A DNA stretch of 46,398 nt. Source: an uncultured Collinsella sp. Lineage in GTDB: Bacteria > Actinomycetota > Coriobacteriia > Coriobacteriales > Coriobacteriaceae. Positions 1-8,133 of this stretch are shown here, one piece after another. Position 1 is the stretch's first letter. Every line of letters begins with the position of its first letter. The position numbers and the translations under genes are program-made. The notes below the pieces were generated by a model. That model was given only the letters and a program-made list of their open reading frames with translations. It searched no databases and was not told where the DNA came from. Location of the stretch: contig CANRSF010000017.1 of assembly GCA_947642445.1 (NCBI GenBank), positions 1 to 46,398 of the forward strand. The letters run 5' to 3'.

Positions 1-52
1 ATTTCCCGGTTCGACGAACAGCCGATCGTGTCAAATGTGGTCTAACAGAGCC
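1..52. repeat. Left copy of window-terminal inverted repeat
   Basis: Positions 1-34 are identical to the reverse complement of 46364-46397, and 38-52 match the reverse complement of 46346-46360. The three bases between (35-37) are the only mismatch: ATG here, CCT in the other copy read inwards. The arm contains a small dyad, TTCGACGAA. The copies are inverted, so they are not the overlap of a circular molecule. They could be recombination sites of an invertible segment or a repeat at which the assembly broke. Confidence 0.8.
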
Positions 53-892
53 AAAGAAAAAGCGTATGCAGCCATGCAGGAAGCGCTCAAAACCCTCGAG
101 GCCGCAAAAGACGCCGCAAGTCCTGAGAAACTTGCGGTAATCGATGATGACATTGCCGCTTTTCAAGAGATCTACGACATGGTGGTGACGGAAGCCGCCA
201 AATGGAGGAAACCCCTTCCCGCCATGCAAGCGAACGTCGATGCAGCCCAAGCCAAATACGATGAGGCCCACAACCGGACAAGCGGCCTTCAGTCAGAATT
301 AGATAAGGCACTTGAAGCACTCGGCGACGAGGAGCCCAGCACAGCTATTAAGGAGCATATTAAGCAGTTGCGCAGTGAGATCATGGCGGCAGAAAGGCGA
401 GAAAAATCTTGTGAAGATGATCTTCACCACTACCAACGCTGGCTCGAAAGCCAGGAAAAACAGGTTCAGTATTTCGAAAGTGAGGCGGAGAAAGCTAAAG
501 CCCACATCGACGAGGACATAGCCAAGCGAAATGCGCTCCTCGGCGATTTGGAAAAGGCGCAAGCGGCCTATGACGACGCCTGCAAGGCATACGAAGAGGC
601 GAAAGCCGCGGCAGACAAGGCCGCCTCGCCCGAGATAACGAAACCCGCCGAGACGACAAAACCCTCCAGCTCAGCGCAGCCGGCCGAGACGGCGCAGCCC
701 GCCAGCTCGCCCGCGACCGGTAAAGACGCTCCATCGAGCTCCACCAAGCAGGCGAACTCGAGCAGCGGCAAGCCCGGCAAGCTCGCGAACACGGGCGACA
801 CAGCACCGAGCGCAATCGCACTCGCGGGAATCACCGCCGCAGGACTCGGAATAACCACCGCAGCCACACGCCGCATCAAGAACTCAAAATAG
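2..892 (+). CDS. Partial LPxTG-like cell-wall-anchored coiled-coil surface protein
   Basis: This is the C-terminal part of a probable sortase-anchored surface protein. The frame is open to the window edge; the first ATG is at 35 but has no Shine-Dalgarno sequence, so the true start probably lies outside. Counting from that ATG (285 residues), residues 5-200 are Ala/Glu/Lys-rich with heptad character (coiled coil). Residues 200-248 are a Pro/Ser/Thr/Lys-rich wall-spanning linker. The end is a sorting signal: LANTG at 250-254, a hydrophobic stretch, and a basic tail with RR and K. The ligand-binding part, if any, is missing. The beginning of the frame lies in the terminal inverted repeat, so the 5' end may be variable. 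An intrinsic terminator follows. The sorting signal is clear; the function is unknown. Confidence 0.75.
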   Translation, partial: FPGSTNSRSCQMWSNRAKEKAYAAMQEALKTLEAAKDAASPEKLAVIDDDIAAFQEIYDMVVTEAAKWRKPLPAMQANVDAAQAKYDEAHNRTSGLQSELDKALEALGDEEPSTAIKEHIKQLRSEIMAAERREKSCEDDLHHYQRWLESQEKQVQYFESEAEKAKAHIDEDIAKRNALLGDLEKAQAAYDDACKAYEEAKAAADKAASPEITKPAETTKPSSSAQPAETAQPASSPATGKDAPSSSTKQANSSSGKPGKLANTGDTAPSAIALAGITAAGLGITTAATRRIKNSK

Positions 893-936
893 CTGCCAGC
901 GGTTATTGCCTTCGCCAATCCACAAGCCCAGAGAAA

Positions 937-976
937 AAAGAGGCCCGTTTCCCAACCTAGGGAAACGGGCCTCTTT
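937..976 (+). terminator. Intrinsic terminator of the surface protein gene
   Basis: A perfect 17-bp stem (937-953 with 960-976) has a 6-nt loop and a short T run at its 3' side. It lies 45 nt after the surface-protein stop codon. Confidence 0.8.
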
Positions 977-1202
977 AACTGCAAAAATTCAAGCAACAGC
1001 ACCGCCGCCTCTTGAACCACGTAGCCATCAATGCCCAGACAACACTAGCAAGCCGCATTCCGCAAGGGATAGATTAAATTAGATAAACGCACATTTACGG
1101 GTGATTTTTGGACGACGGGGCCCGGCCAGCGGCGAGGTGTTTGGTAGTCGAGCGATCCCGCAGGCAAAGCCGAGGACCAGCGAGACACCAAAAAAGCGCC
1201 CG

Positions 1203-1313
1203 TGCGCTCGATGGATTCGGATGCCCGACAGAGGCTCCTTATGGCTGCTTCCTTCCGGACCTGACCAGATTCGGAACATGTCGTCATCCGAACCCATCGA
1301 ACGCGCTAGGCGT
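1203..1313 (-). ncRNA. ffs: Signal recognition particle RNA, small bacterial (4.5S) type
   Basis: The minus strand carries the universal SRP helix 8 tip: GGTCAGGTCCGGAAGGAAGC, with CAGCC following. It is flanked by arms that pair over about 20 bases (around 1203-1223 with 1284-1307), giving one long hairpin. There is no room for an Alu domain, so this is the short 4.5S-like form that binds Ffh for co-translational targeting. The 5' end is placed about 7 nt downstream of a promoter at 1321-1349; the 3' end is approximate. Confidence 0.92.
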
Positions 1314-1320
1314 TCGGTAT

Positions 1321-1349
1321 ATCTTACCTGCTCCCGCCCGATGGGGCAA
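1321..1349 (-). promoter_or_regulatory. Promoter of the SRP RNA
   Basis: On the minus strand TTGCCC (1344-1349) and TAAGAT (1321-1326) are separated by exactly 17 bp. They lie just upstream of the SRP RNA stem, which fits a strong housekeeping promoter. Confidence 0.65.
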
Positions 1350-1394
1350 GACAGCTAATTTGGAACGGGGCTTTTTTGACTACTTTTTGACTTT

Positions 1395-3176
1395 TTAGAT
1401 GCGGCCGAGGTCGTAGGCTCGCGCGACAGACTCGCCAGCGCAGACGAGGTTCGCCTCGGCCTCGCGCGGATCGAGCGCTACCTCAAGGGACATGGGTTTG
1501 CGGCAGATCGTCAAAACCAGGTCGACGCCCTGCTCATACACCGCATCCAGGTTGTCAGCGCGACCGCCCACGACGGCGACCACCGGCTTGCCATAGCGCT
1601 TGGCACGGCGGGCCACGCCCACCGGCGCTTTGCCGGCGGCGGATTGCTCGTCCATATTGCCCTCGCCCGTTATGACCAGATCGACATCCCGCACGCGCTC
1701 GTCAAACCCAATCAGATCAAGCACCGTCTCCACGCCCGAATGTAGCTCTGCACCGAGCGCTAGCAGCGCGGCGCCCAGACCGCCAGCGGCACCGGCGCCG
1801 GGCACGCCGAGCACCGAGCCAAACGTCCGCGCACCCTCGGGCACGCGCAGTAACCCCTGAGCCCGTGCCTCGGCAATCGCCGTATCGAGCAGGTGACCGT
1901 AACCAACCATCCAGCTGTCGTACCCGCCCAGTGCTTCGACATCGTCTGTCGGCAGGCCCTTTTGCCCGCCAAACACCGCAAGTGCCCCGCGACGCCCCAC
2001 GAGCGGGTTCTCGACATCGGAAAGCACCACGACACGCGCGCCATTCAGTGCCCGTAGCGCCGGTGCCAAATCGATACTCGCCACGTGTTCAAGGCCCGCG
2101 AGCCCCGGCGCGATATCGCAGCCACGGTCATCGACAAGACACGCGCCCAGCGCCTGCAGCATGCCGGCGCCACCGTCGTTGGTGGCGCTGCCGCCCAGTC
2201 CTATATATAGAGTCCTCGCCCCCGCGCGAACCGCACGAAGCATCAGCTCGCCCACGCCATAGGTCGTCGCGGCCAACGCCGCCGACTCCGTGCACGGCGA
2301 GTACCCGATGCCCGCGGCTTCGGCCATCTCAATGACAGCCGACTCGTGCTCGCCGTCCACCAGCATCCGGGCAGCCACGCTCTTGCCCAAGGGACCTGCC
2401 ACCTCGCAGGTCACAATCTCACCGCCGCACGCGGCAACGGCATCGAGCGTTCCCTCACCGCCATCCGCCAGCGGCAGCGCGCTTACTTGGGCATCGGGCC
2501 ACACGCGGCGCACGCCCCCGGCAACTGCCGCCTCCGCCTGCGCGCTCGACACGCTGCCCTTAAAGGAGTCAATCGCCATCAGCACACGGCGGGGCCGGCG
2601 GCACGCAGGACCAAAGTCAACTGCCGCGCCAGCATCCTCACCGGCACCTGCAAGCGCTGCGGCGTGAGCGGCGTGTGCGTCAAGATCGGCCCCACAACCG
2701 CAGCCAGCACCATCGGTGCCACGCAGCCCACTAAAATAGTTGCTCAACACCTCACGACACTCGTCTGCCAGCACGCCGGCGGTCACGTTAAACCGATGAT
2801 TCAGGCGCGAATCGGCATTCAGGTCATACAGCGAACCCAGAGCGCCCGCCTTGGCATCAGCCGCGCCATACACGCAGTGTCCTACGCGCGCGTTAACCAT
2901 AAGCCCCGCACACATGCAGCAGGGCTCGAGCGTCACGTAGACCGTACAGTCGGAAAGGCGCCAGCGACCGAGCGACCGAGCGGCAGCGCACAGGGCCGCG
3001 AACTCTGCATGCGCCGAAGGGTCCTGATCGAGCTCACGACGATTATGCGCCCGCGCGACAATCTCACCCGCGCGCACCACCACAGCGCCAATGGGCACCT
3101 CGCCCACCGCCGCGGCGGCGCGCGCCTCCGCCAACGCCTCGCGCATGAACTTCTCGTCGATTTCGGTGCTCGTCAT
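1395..3176 (-). CDS. TadA-like tRNA adenosine deaminase fused to glycerate kinase
   Basis: A 593-residue fusion. Residues 1-150 are a TadA/CMP-dCMP deaminase domain with zinc ligands HAE (56-58) and PCCMC (85-89) and general acid E58. TadA makes inosine at the wobble base of tRNA-Arg(ACG). Residues 152-196 are an Ala/Gly-rich linker with several Cys and His. Residues 197-593 are a full-length glycerate kinase of the GarK/GlxK family, opening with AIDSFKGS and carrying the GGSATNDGG loop; it phosphorylates glycerate with ATP. An upstream in-frame start at 3227 exists, but the ATG at 3176 has AGGGAAGG 6 nt before it and starts where TadA proteins normally start. The frame is continuous, so this is not simply two overlapping genes. 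Whether both activities remain in one polypeptide cannot be seen. Confidence 0.9.
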   Translation of the reverse strand: MTSTEIDEKFMREALAEARAAAAVGEVPIGAVVVRAGEIVARAHNRRELDQDPSAHAEFAALCAAARSLGRWRLSDCTVYVTLEPCCMCAGLMVNARVGHCVYGAADAKAGALGSLYDLNADSRLNHRFNVTAGVLADECREVLSNYFSGLRGTDGAGCGCGADLDAHAAHAAALAGAGEDAGAAVDFGPACRRPRRVLMAIDSFKGSVSSAQAEAAVAGGVRRVWPDAQVSALPLADGGEGTLDAVAACGGEIVTCEVAGPLGKSVAARMLVDGEHESAVIEMAEAAGIGYSPCTESAALAATTYGVGELMLRAVRAGARTLYIGLGGSATNDGGAGMLQALGACLVDDRGCDIAPGLAGLEHVASIDLAPALRALNGARVVVLSDVENPLVGRRGALAVFGGQKGLPTDDVEALGGYDSWMVGYGHLLDTAIAEARAQGLLRVPEGARTFGSVLGVPGAGAAGGLGAALLALGAELHSGVETVLDLIGFDERVRDVDLVITGEGNMDEQSAAGKAPVGVARRAKRYGKPVVAVVGGRADNLDAVYEQGVDLVLTICRKPMSLEVALDPREAEANLVCAGESVARAYDLGRI

Positions 3177-3227
3177 CGTTCGCCTTCCCTGTTGCAAATT
3201 CAAAACGATGCTATCATTACGACTCAC

Positions 3228-3317
3228 GGAGAGATGGCAGAGCGGTTGAATGCGGCGGTCTTGAAAACCGTTGAGCGCGAGAGCGTTCCGGGGGTTCGAA
3301 TCCCCCTCTCTCCGCCA
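3228..3317 (+). tRNA. tRNA-Ser (anticodon UGA)
   Basis: A class II tRNA with 7-bp acceptor stem GGAGAGA/TCTCTCC, anticodon loop CTTGAAA (anticodon TGA), a long variable arm, the T-loop GGTTCGAATCC, and an encoded CCA at 3315-3317. It reads UCA and related serine codons. It lies head to head with the tadA fusion, 51 nt away. Confidence 0.95.
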
Positions 3318-3320
3318 CTT

Positions 3321-3917
3321 TTAATGATGCACCGGCGTCATGGTTCGCTCGAACAGTGCATCGACCACGTCGGCTATCTCAGGTCGACGCTCAAGATCGT
3401 GGCCCGATTCCCACCATATCGTGAAAAGTCGAATAATACCGCCGGCGACAAACTCAGACGTCGTCTCGAGTGACACGGGGGCCAGGGCATCCTCGGCAAG
3501 CACGTTCATCACACGCTCGCGGATGGAGCGGGCAATGCGGTCGCAAATAACGTTGGTCAACATGCCCGACATGCTGCTTGCCAAAATGTTATCCATGAGC
3601 TGCTCGTGCGCCAGAATCAAATCCATGGCATCGTCCAAAATCGCGTGCCGAAGCGCGCGCACGTCCTCGGCAGACACTGCGCCGGCCTCATCGGGCTGTT
3701 TTTGCGGCAAGCCCGACATGAGCTCATCGATATAAAAGGCAAAGTAATCGTTCTTGTCGCGAAAGTGCCTGTAGAACGTCGTGCGGCGAATCATGGCGCG
3801 GTCGCACAGCATGGCAACCGTCAGGTCCTCAAAACGATGCTCCTCGAGAAGTTCGGTGAAGGCATCGAACAGGGCGCGGTAGGTTTTCTTAATGCGAAGG
3901 TCCACTGGTATCGCCAT
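3321..3917 (-). CDS. TetR/AcrR-family transcriptional regulator
   Basis: A 198-residue regulator. The N-terminal TetR helix-turn-helix is at about residues 31-56 (LTVAMLCDRAMIRRTTFYRHF), followed by an all-helical ligand domain. The start is placed at the ATG at 3917 because the DNA-binding domain begins about 10 residues later; the upstream frame is low-complexity and shadows lemA. A GAGG motif touches the ATG directly, so initiation is uncertain by a few codons. The gene ends 3 nt after tRNA-Ser on the opposite strand and is divergent from lemA (200 nt between starts). No drug pump is adjacent, so its target is unknown. Confidence 0.88.
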   Translation of the reverse strand: MAIPVDLRIKKTYRALFDAFTELLEEHRFEDLTVAMLCDRAMIRRTTFYRHFRDKNDYFAFYIDELMSGLPQKQPDEAGAVSAEDVRALRHAILDDAMDLILAHEQLMDNILASSMSGMLTNVICDRIARSIRERVMNVLAEDALAPVSLETTSEFVAGGIIRLFTIWWESGHDLERRPEIADVVDALFERTMTPVHH

Positions 3918-4116
3918 CCTCAGGGCAAAGACAACACTCGACAATCTGTCGCATATCTTACACCTGTACCTCACGCGCTTTGCCCCGGGGCCAACCCCGC
4001 CGAAAACATAACGCTTACCGGAAAGTTCGGCACGACAAAACGTTGCGGGTATACTAGTAGCGTTATACCAACGGCAGCTGGCGCATGCCGCCGCGGCCAT
4101 TCGAAACGGAGACATC

Positions 4117-4668
4117 ATGATTACCGTCATCATCGGCATCGTTGTTGTCATTGTGATTGTCTGCGCCATCGCCGGCATCTACAACAACATGGTCACCAAG
4201 CGTAACCGCATCGATAACGCCTGGCAGAACATCGATACGCAGCTGCAGCGCCGCAACGACCTGATCCCCAACCTGGTCGAGACCGTCAAGGGCTACGCCA
4301 AGCACGAGCAAGAGACGCTCTCCGCCGTGATCAGCGCGCGTAACACCGCCGTCAAGGCCACCACGCCCGAGGCCAAGATGGAGGCCGACAACGTGCTGAC
4401 CGGTGCGCTACGCCAGCTCTTCGCCGTAGCCGAGGCCTATCCCGACCTTAAGGCAAACACCAACTTTACGCAGCTGCAGGCGTCGCTCGAGGATACCGAG
4501 AACAAGATTAGCTATGCACGCCAGAGCTACAACGACTGCGTGCTCAGCTACAACAACGCCATTCAGACGTTCCCGGCTGTCATCTTTGCCGGCATCTTCC
4601 AGTTTAAGGAGCGCCAGGGCTTCGAGGCCGCCGAAGCAGCCCGCCAGGCCCCGACCGTCAAGTTCTAG
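4117..4668 (+). CDS. lemA: LemA family membrane-anchored protein
   Basis: A 183-residue LemA protein. It has one N-terminal membrane helix (residues 2-22), then the family helical bundle with RNRIDNAWQNIDTQLQRR, DLIPNLVETVKGYA and ISYARQSYND, ending in the conserved FPAVIFAGIF and FxxRxxFE region. LemA proteins expose a helical domain outside the membrane; their role is poorly known. The ATG has GGAG 6 nt upstream. A strong terminator follows, so it is probably a single-gene unit. Confidence 0.93.
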   Translation: MITVIIGIVVVIVIVCAIAGIYNNMVTKRNRIDNAWQNIDTQLQRRNDLIPNLVETVKGYAKHEQETLSAVISARNTAVKATTPEAKMEADNVLTGALRQLFAVAEAYPDLKANTNFTQLQASLEDTENKISYARQSYNDCVLSYNNAIQTFPAVIFAGIFQFKERQGFEAAEAARQAPTVKF

Positions 4669-4704
4669 TAGTTTGGCAGCGCATCCTTAATCGGCCAAAT
4701 GCAT

Positions 4705-4743
4705 AAACCGCCCCGTCGAATGCATACTTCGACGGGGCGGTTT
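4705..4743 (+). terminator. Intrinsic terminator of lemA
   Basis: Perfect 16-bp stem (4705-4720 with 4728-4743), 7-nt loop and a T5 run at 4746-4750, 37 nt after the lemA stop. Confidence 0.85.
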
Positions 4744-4782
4744 CCTTTTTCGCGAAGCTCCCCCTCTAAGCGCCGTGCATTT

Positions 4783-4992
4783 TTAGGAGTATTCAACATA
4801 ACCAAGGGCTTCGGGCACCGCGATAAATGCCAAAGAGTGCAAATATCCCTGCAAATCAAACGCTGTCAGCCCATAACCCCGCCCATCATTCGTAGAAAAC
4901 ATCGAGAAATCCCGATTTTTTGCCCGAGGTCGGTATGCAGGGGCCTTCGATTGCAGAATACTCGCAAAAATGCACGTCGCCATCACCCCCAC
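4783..4992 (-). CDS. Small hypothetical protein (doubtful)
   Basis: A 69-residue open frame lies in the 435-nt gap between lemA and ilvE. The start is GTG at 4992, or ATG at 4983 with a GGGGGTG stretch just before it. The composition is plausible for a protein (mixed hydrophobic, ending in EALGYVEYS), but I recognise no domain. It could equally be an inert intergenic stretch or part of an interspersed repeat. Nothing else is evident in this gap apart from the two terminators. Confidence 0.25.
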   Translation of the reverse strand: MGVMATCIFASILQSKAPAYRPRAKNRDFSMFSTNDGRGYGLTAFDLQGYLHSLAFIAVPEALGYVEYS

Positions 4993-5013
4993 ATGGCGCG
5001 AAGCAAAACAAAA

Positions 5014-5034
5014 GCGCGGCCCAAAAGGCCGCGC
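5014..5034 (-). terminator. Intrinsic terminator of ilvE
   Basis: GCGCGGCC and GGCCGCGC form a stem. On the minus strand it is followed by TTTTGTTTT (5005-5013). It lies 70 nt past the ilvE stop. Confidence 0.8.
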
Positions 5035-5103
5035 GCCATCTTTAATTCAGATTAATTATTGTTCGTTGTGACATCGCCGAGCCCGCAGGGCGGGTAAGAC
5101 AAA

Positions 5104-6156
5104 TTACGCGACGGTGTAAACCCAGTTGTGCTTATCCTCAACAGCACCAGACTGGATGCCCGTCAGGGTCTCGCGAAGTTTCTTCATCACGGGGCCGATC
5201 TCGGTGTAGCCAGCCGGGAAGGTCACAGTCTCGTCGGCACCGTAGACCTTGTTGTCGATCTCGCCGACCGGGGAGATAACGGCAGCGGTGCCGCACAGGC
5301 CGCACTCAACAAAGGTGCCGGCCTTGACCTCGGCCCACTCGACGGGACGCTGGTCGACGGTCATGCCCAGGTCCTGAGCAACCTGAACGAGCGAACGGCG
5401 GGTGATGGAGGGCAGGATGGAGTCGGTGTGCGACTGCGGAACGACGAGGGTGCCATCCTCCTTCACGAACAGGACGTTAGCGCCACCGGTCTCCTCGACA
5501 TAGGTGCGGGACTCGGAGTCGAGATACAGGTTCTCGGCATAACCCTCGCGGTGAGCCTCCATCGTGGGCTTCAGGGACATGGCGTAGTTGAGGCCGGCCT
5601 TGATGTTGCCGGTGCCGTGCGGTGCGGCGCGGTCGTACTCGGAAACGCGCAGCTTGACGGGCTTAAGGCCGCCCTTAAAGTACGGACCGACCGGGGTCAC
5701 GAGAATGCGGAACGTGTACTCAGGAGCGGGAGCCACGCCGATCACGTCACCAGAGCCGATCATAAACGGACGCACGTACAGGGTTGCACCGGAGCCGAAG
5801 GGCGGAACCCAGGCGGCGTTGGCAGAAACGACCTGCTTGACGGCCTCGACAAACTTGTCCTTGGGGAACGGGGGCATCTCGAGGCGCTGGGCAGAGTTAT
5901 ACATACGCTCAGCGTTCATGTCGGGACGGAAGCAGACGATGCTGCCGTCCTCGGCGGTGTAGGCCTTCAGGCCCTCAAAGACCTCCTGGCAGTAATGGAA
6001 GATGCCGCCGCACTCGGAAACATGCAGGGTGTGGTCGGTGGTCAGGCCGCCCTCGTCCCACTTGCCATCCTTCCAATGAGCCTCGTAGCTGTAATCGGTT
6101 TTCATGTAGCCAAAGCCGAGGCTACCCCAATCGATATCCTTCTTCTCGACAGTCAT
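5104..6156 (-). CDS. ilvE: Branched-chain amino acid aminotransferase
   Basis: A 350-residue fold-type IV PLP aminotransferase that interconverts Leu/Ile/Val and their 2-oxo acids using 2-oxoglutarate. K186 in GNIKAGLNYA is the PLP-binding lysine. FEGLKAY (60-66) and the EETGGANVLF and CGTAAVISPVG segments are family hallmarks. The length is typical of the BCAT group. The start at 6156 follows AAGGAG with 7-nt spacing. The frame also stays open for 50 more Arg-rich codons to an ATG at 6306, which falls at the predicted transcription start; I treat that as leader. No T-box or leucine-rich leader peptide was visible. Confidence 0.95.
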   Translation of the reverse strand: MTVEKKDIDWGSLGFGYMKTDYSYEAHWKDGKWDEGGLTTDHTLHVSECGGIFHYCQEVFEGLKAYTAEDGSIVCFRPDMNAERMYNSAQRLEMPPFPKDKFVEAVKQVVSANAAWVPPFGSGATLYVRPFMIGSGDVIGVAPAPEYTFRILVTPVGPYFKGGLKPVKLRVSEYDRAAPHGTGNIKAGLNYAMSLKPTMEAHREGYAENLYLDSESRTYVEETGGANVLFVKEDGTLVVPQSHTDSILPSITRRSLVQVAQDLGMTVDQRPVEWAEVKAGTFVECGLCGTAAVISPVGEIDNKVYGADETVTFPAGYTEIGPVMKKLRETLTGIQSGAVEDKHNWVYTVA

Positions 6157-6309
6157 ATGTCGCTCCTTACATACACAGTTGCATACTCGCGAACCCGCAC
6201 GCAAGGACCGAGGCCGACCGCGTCGCAACGTCGCACGCCCGGAGCGTAGAGCCGGACGGGACACGCGGACGACATCGAAGCCGATGACACGTCGATTCGC
6301 ATGCACGAG

Positions 6310-6315
6310 ATTGTA
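6310..6315 (-). promoter_or_regulatory. Probable ilvE -10 box
   Basis: TACAAT on the minus strand, about 7 nt upstream of an in-frame ATG at 6306. It implies either a leader of about 150 nt before the Shine-Dalgarno start or a leaderless start at 6306. No convincing -35 box was found. The same hexamer occurs in front of glmS and rlmD. Confidence 0.4.
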
Positions 6316-6385
6316 CTCCGCACACGCATCGGATAAAACGTTTTTCTTTAACTAACTAAAGTATTTTCATTTGACCGAAGCTAGA

Positions 6386-6417
6386 GAGGCCCGCCACCGT
6401 AAACGGTGACGGGCCTC
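6386..6417 (-). terminator. Probable terminator after the DedA gene
   Basis: GAGGCCCG (6386-6393) and CCACCG pair with CGGTGA and CGGGCCTC (6404-6417). The T run on the minus strand is poor, so this is a weak terminator call. Confidence 0.45.
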
Positions 6418-6445
6418 AACGACACGATTTGTGCGCCGGCTCGAG

Positions 6446-7093
6446 CTACGCGTTCTTTTTGCCCAGCTTTGCCTTAACCAAACCGACCACGGTCGGAATA
6501 ATCGACACGGCAACAATGCCCACGATCAGCAGCTCAAAGTGCTCCTGCACAAAGGGAATGCCGCCAAAGAAATAGCCCAGCAGTGTAAAGACCGTCGACC
6601 AGGTGATACCGCCCAGCACGTTATAGATGACAAAGTTGCGCCAGTGCATGCCGCCCATACCGGCGATGAAGGGCACAAAGGTGCGGATAAACGGGAAGAA
6701 GCGACCCAGGAAGATGGCCAGGTGGCCCCACTTGTCAAGGAAGTCCTCGGACTTTTTAATGCGCTCGGGCGTCATGGCCTTGACCTTGCCCGAGGCGATG
6801 ATCTTTCGGCCAAAGAAATGGCCGATCATAAAGTTGCACTGGTCGCCCAAGATGGCGGCCGTCCATGCGACGGCCAACAGGGCCACGATGTTAAAGCCGC
6901 CGTTGTGGGCAAAGAAGCCCGAAGCGAACAGCAGCGAATCGCCGGGAAGGAACGGGAAGAACACCACGCCCGTCTCGATAAAGATAATTAGGAACACGCA
7001 GCCGTAGGCCATAAGCGGGCCGGCGGCGATCCAACTGGCGATCGCGGTGCGCGGGTCCTTGAGCAGCTCGGCGATAAAGTTAATGAAACCCAT
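6446..7093 (-). CDS. DedA family (VTT domain) membrane protein
   Basis: A 215-residue polytopic membrane protein. It has the DedA motifs: acidic E40 in a membrane segment, LPGD (49-52), and the arginine motif FLGRFFPFIRT (128-138) followed by PFIAG. Family members are linked to membrane homeostasis and lipid-carrier flipping (undecaprenyl phosphate or phosphatidylethanolamine); the substrate here cannot be assigned. The start at 7093 follows GAGAGG with 9-nt spacing and puts the first helix at the normal place. It is divergent from cysE. Confidence 0.9.
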   Translation of the reverse strand: MGFINFIAELLKDPRTAIASWIAAGPLMAYGCVFLIIFIETGVVFFPFLPGDSLLFASGFFAHNGGFNIVALLAVAWTAAILGDQCNFMIGHFFGRKIIASGKVKAMTPERIKKSEDFLDKWGHLAIFLGRFFPFIRTFVPFIAGMGGMHWRNFVIYNVLGGITWSTVFTLLGYFFGGIPFVQEHFELLIVGIVAVSIIPTVVGLVKAKLGKKNA

Positions 7094-7317
7094 GAAGTAA
7101 AACCTCTCAGTTGTGGGCGCGGACACGTCCAAGTTGACCAGTATACGGTTGCGGCGCCCCCTCGTGCGCAACCCCACAAAAGCATGACTCCATTACCAGC
7201 AAGTTTGCATAACTGACACTTGTCGCCCAAAGCAAAGCAAGATCGCCCTTCTTAATCCCTAGCGAATCGCTATACTTTATTGAATCGCATTGTCACGGCG
7301 CTGAGGGAGGGCGGCCA

Positions 7318-8022
7318 GTGAGCTTTATCAATACCATTCGCGAGGACATCAAGACCGTCCAAGCGCAGGACCCCGCCGCGCAAAACGGTCTGGTCATTTT
7401 TCTTTCGTACCCCGGCCTGCACGCCAAGTGGAACCACGTGCCCGAGCACTGGCTGTGGGAGCACGGCCATCGCTCGCTCGCCCGGGTGCTCTCGCAAATC
7501 ACCCGCCACATCACCGGCGTCGAGATTCATCCCGCTGCACAGATCGGCAAACATTTCTTTATCGACCACGCCATGGGCGTTGTCATCGGCGAGACCACCA
7601 TTGTGGGCGACAACTGCGTGCTCTACCAAGGCGTCACGCTCGGCGGTACCGGCAACGAGACCGGCAAACGCCATCCCACCCTGGGCAACAATGTCACGGT
7701 GGGCACGGGCGCCAAGGTGCTTGGCAACATCCACATTGGCAACAACGTCAAAATCGGCGGCAACTCGGTCGTCGTCAAGGACGTGCCCGACAACTGCACC
7801 GTCGTGGGCGTGCCCGGGCGCATCATCAAGCGCAACGGCTGCCGCGTGTTCGAGGAGAGCTTCGACGCCAAGCAGCATCGCGAGTACATGCCCGACGATG
7901 CCGCCGAGCAGAGCGCCCTCAACCGCCAGGGCATCAACGAAAACGCCCGTCGCGTCAAGGAACTCGAGCGAGAGGTGGCCGAGCTCAAAGCCCTCGTCGC
8001 CAAGCTCGTGGACGAGCGCTAG
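7318..8022 (+). CDS. cysE: Serine O-acetyltransferase
   Basis: A 234-residue left-handed beta-helix acetyltransferase that makes O-acetylserine from serine and acetyl-CoA, the first step of cysteine synthesis. Catalytic H84 (in [11 protein letters not shown]) and H119 (in GKRHPTLG) are present, with hexapeptide repeats from about 66 to 155. It lacks the long N-terminal domain of the E. coli enzyme, like the Bacillus short form. The C-terminus is a charged helix (residues 205-234). The start is GTG at 7318 with GGGAGG 8 nt upstream. No cysK is adjacent. Confidence 0.95.
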   Translation: MSFINTIREDIKTVQAQDPAAQNGLVIFLSYPGLHAKWNHVPEHWLWEHGHRSLARVLSQITRHITGVEIHPAAQIGKHFFIDHAMGVVIGETTIVGDNCVLYQGVTLGGTGNETGKRHPTLGNNVTVGTGAKVLGNIHIGNNVKIGGNSVVVKDVPDNCTVVGVPGRIIKRNGCRVFEESFDAKQHREYMPDDAAEQSALNRQGINENARRVKELEREVAELKALVAKLVDER

Positions 8023-8060
8023 GGCCGTGGGCAGCCGCCACAGCATGAACGCCAGCACAA

Positions 8061-8095
8061 AAGGCGCGCCAGGGAATCAGCCCCCGGCGCGCCTT
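8061..8095 (+). terminator. Terminator between cysE and the ABC exporter operon
   Basis: A 10-bp stem (8061-8070 with 8086-8095) is followed by CTTTTC. It lies between the convergent cysE and exporter genes and serves cysE best. Confidence 0.75.
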
Positions 8096-8133
8096 CTTTT
8101 CGATGCGACATGCGGGACTGCCCCTTTGTCACC

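Noticed and set aside
5128..6249. Long open frame antisense to ilvE (about 370 codons)
   Set aside because: It mirrors a GC-rich real gene, has no ribosome-binding site and its product is low-complexity with no recognisable family; ilvE on the other strand has all catalytic residues.
6157..6303. T-box riboswitch or leucine-rich leader peptide upstream of ilvE
   Set aside because: No T-box consensus, specifier loop or terminator was found, and the in-frame 50 codons are Arg-rich rather than Leu/Ile/Val-rich.
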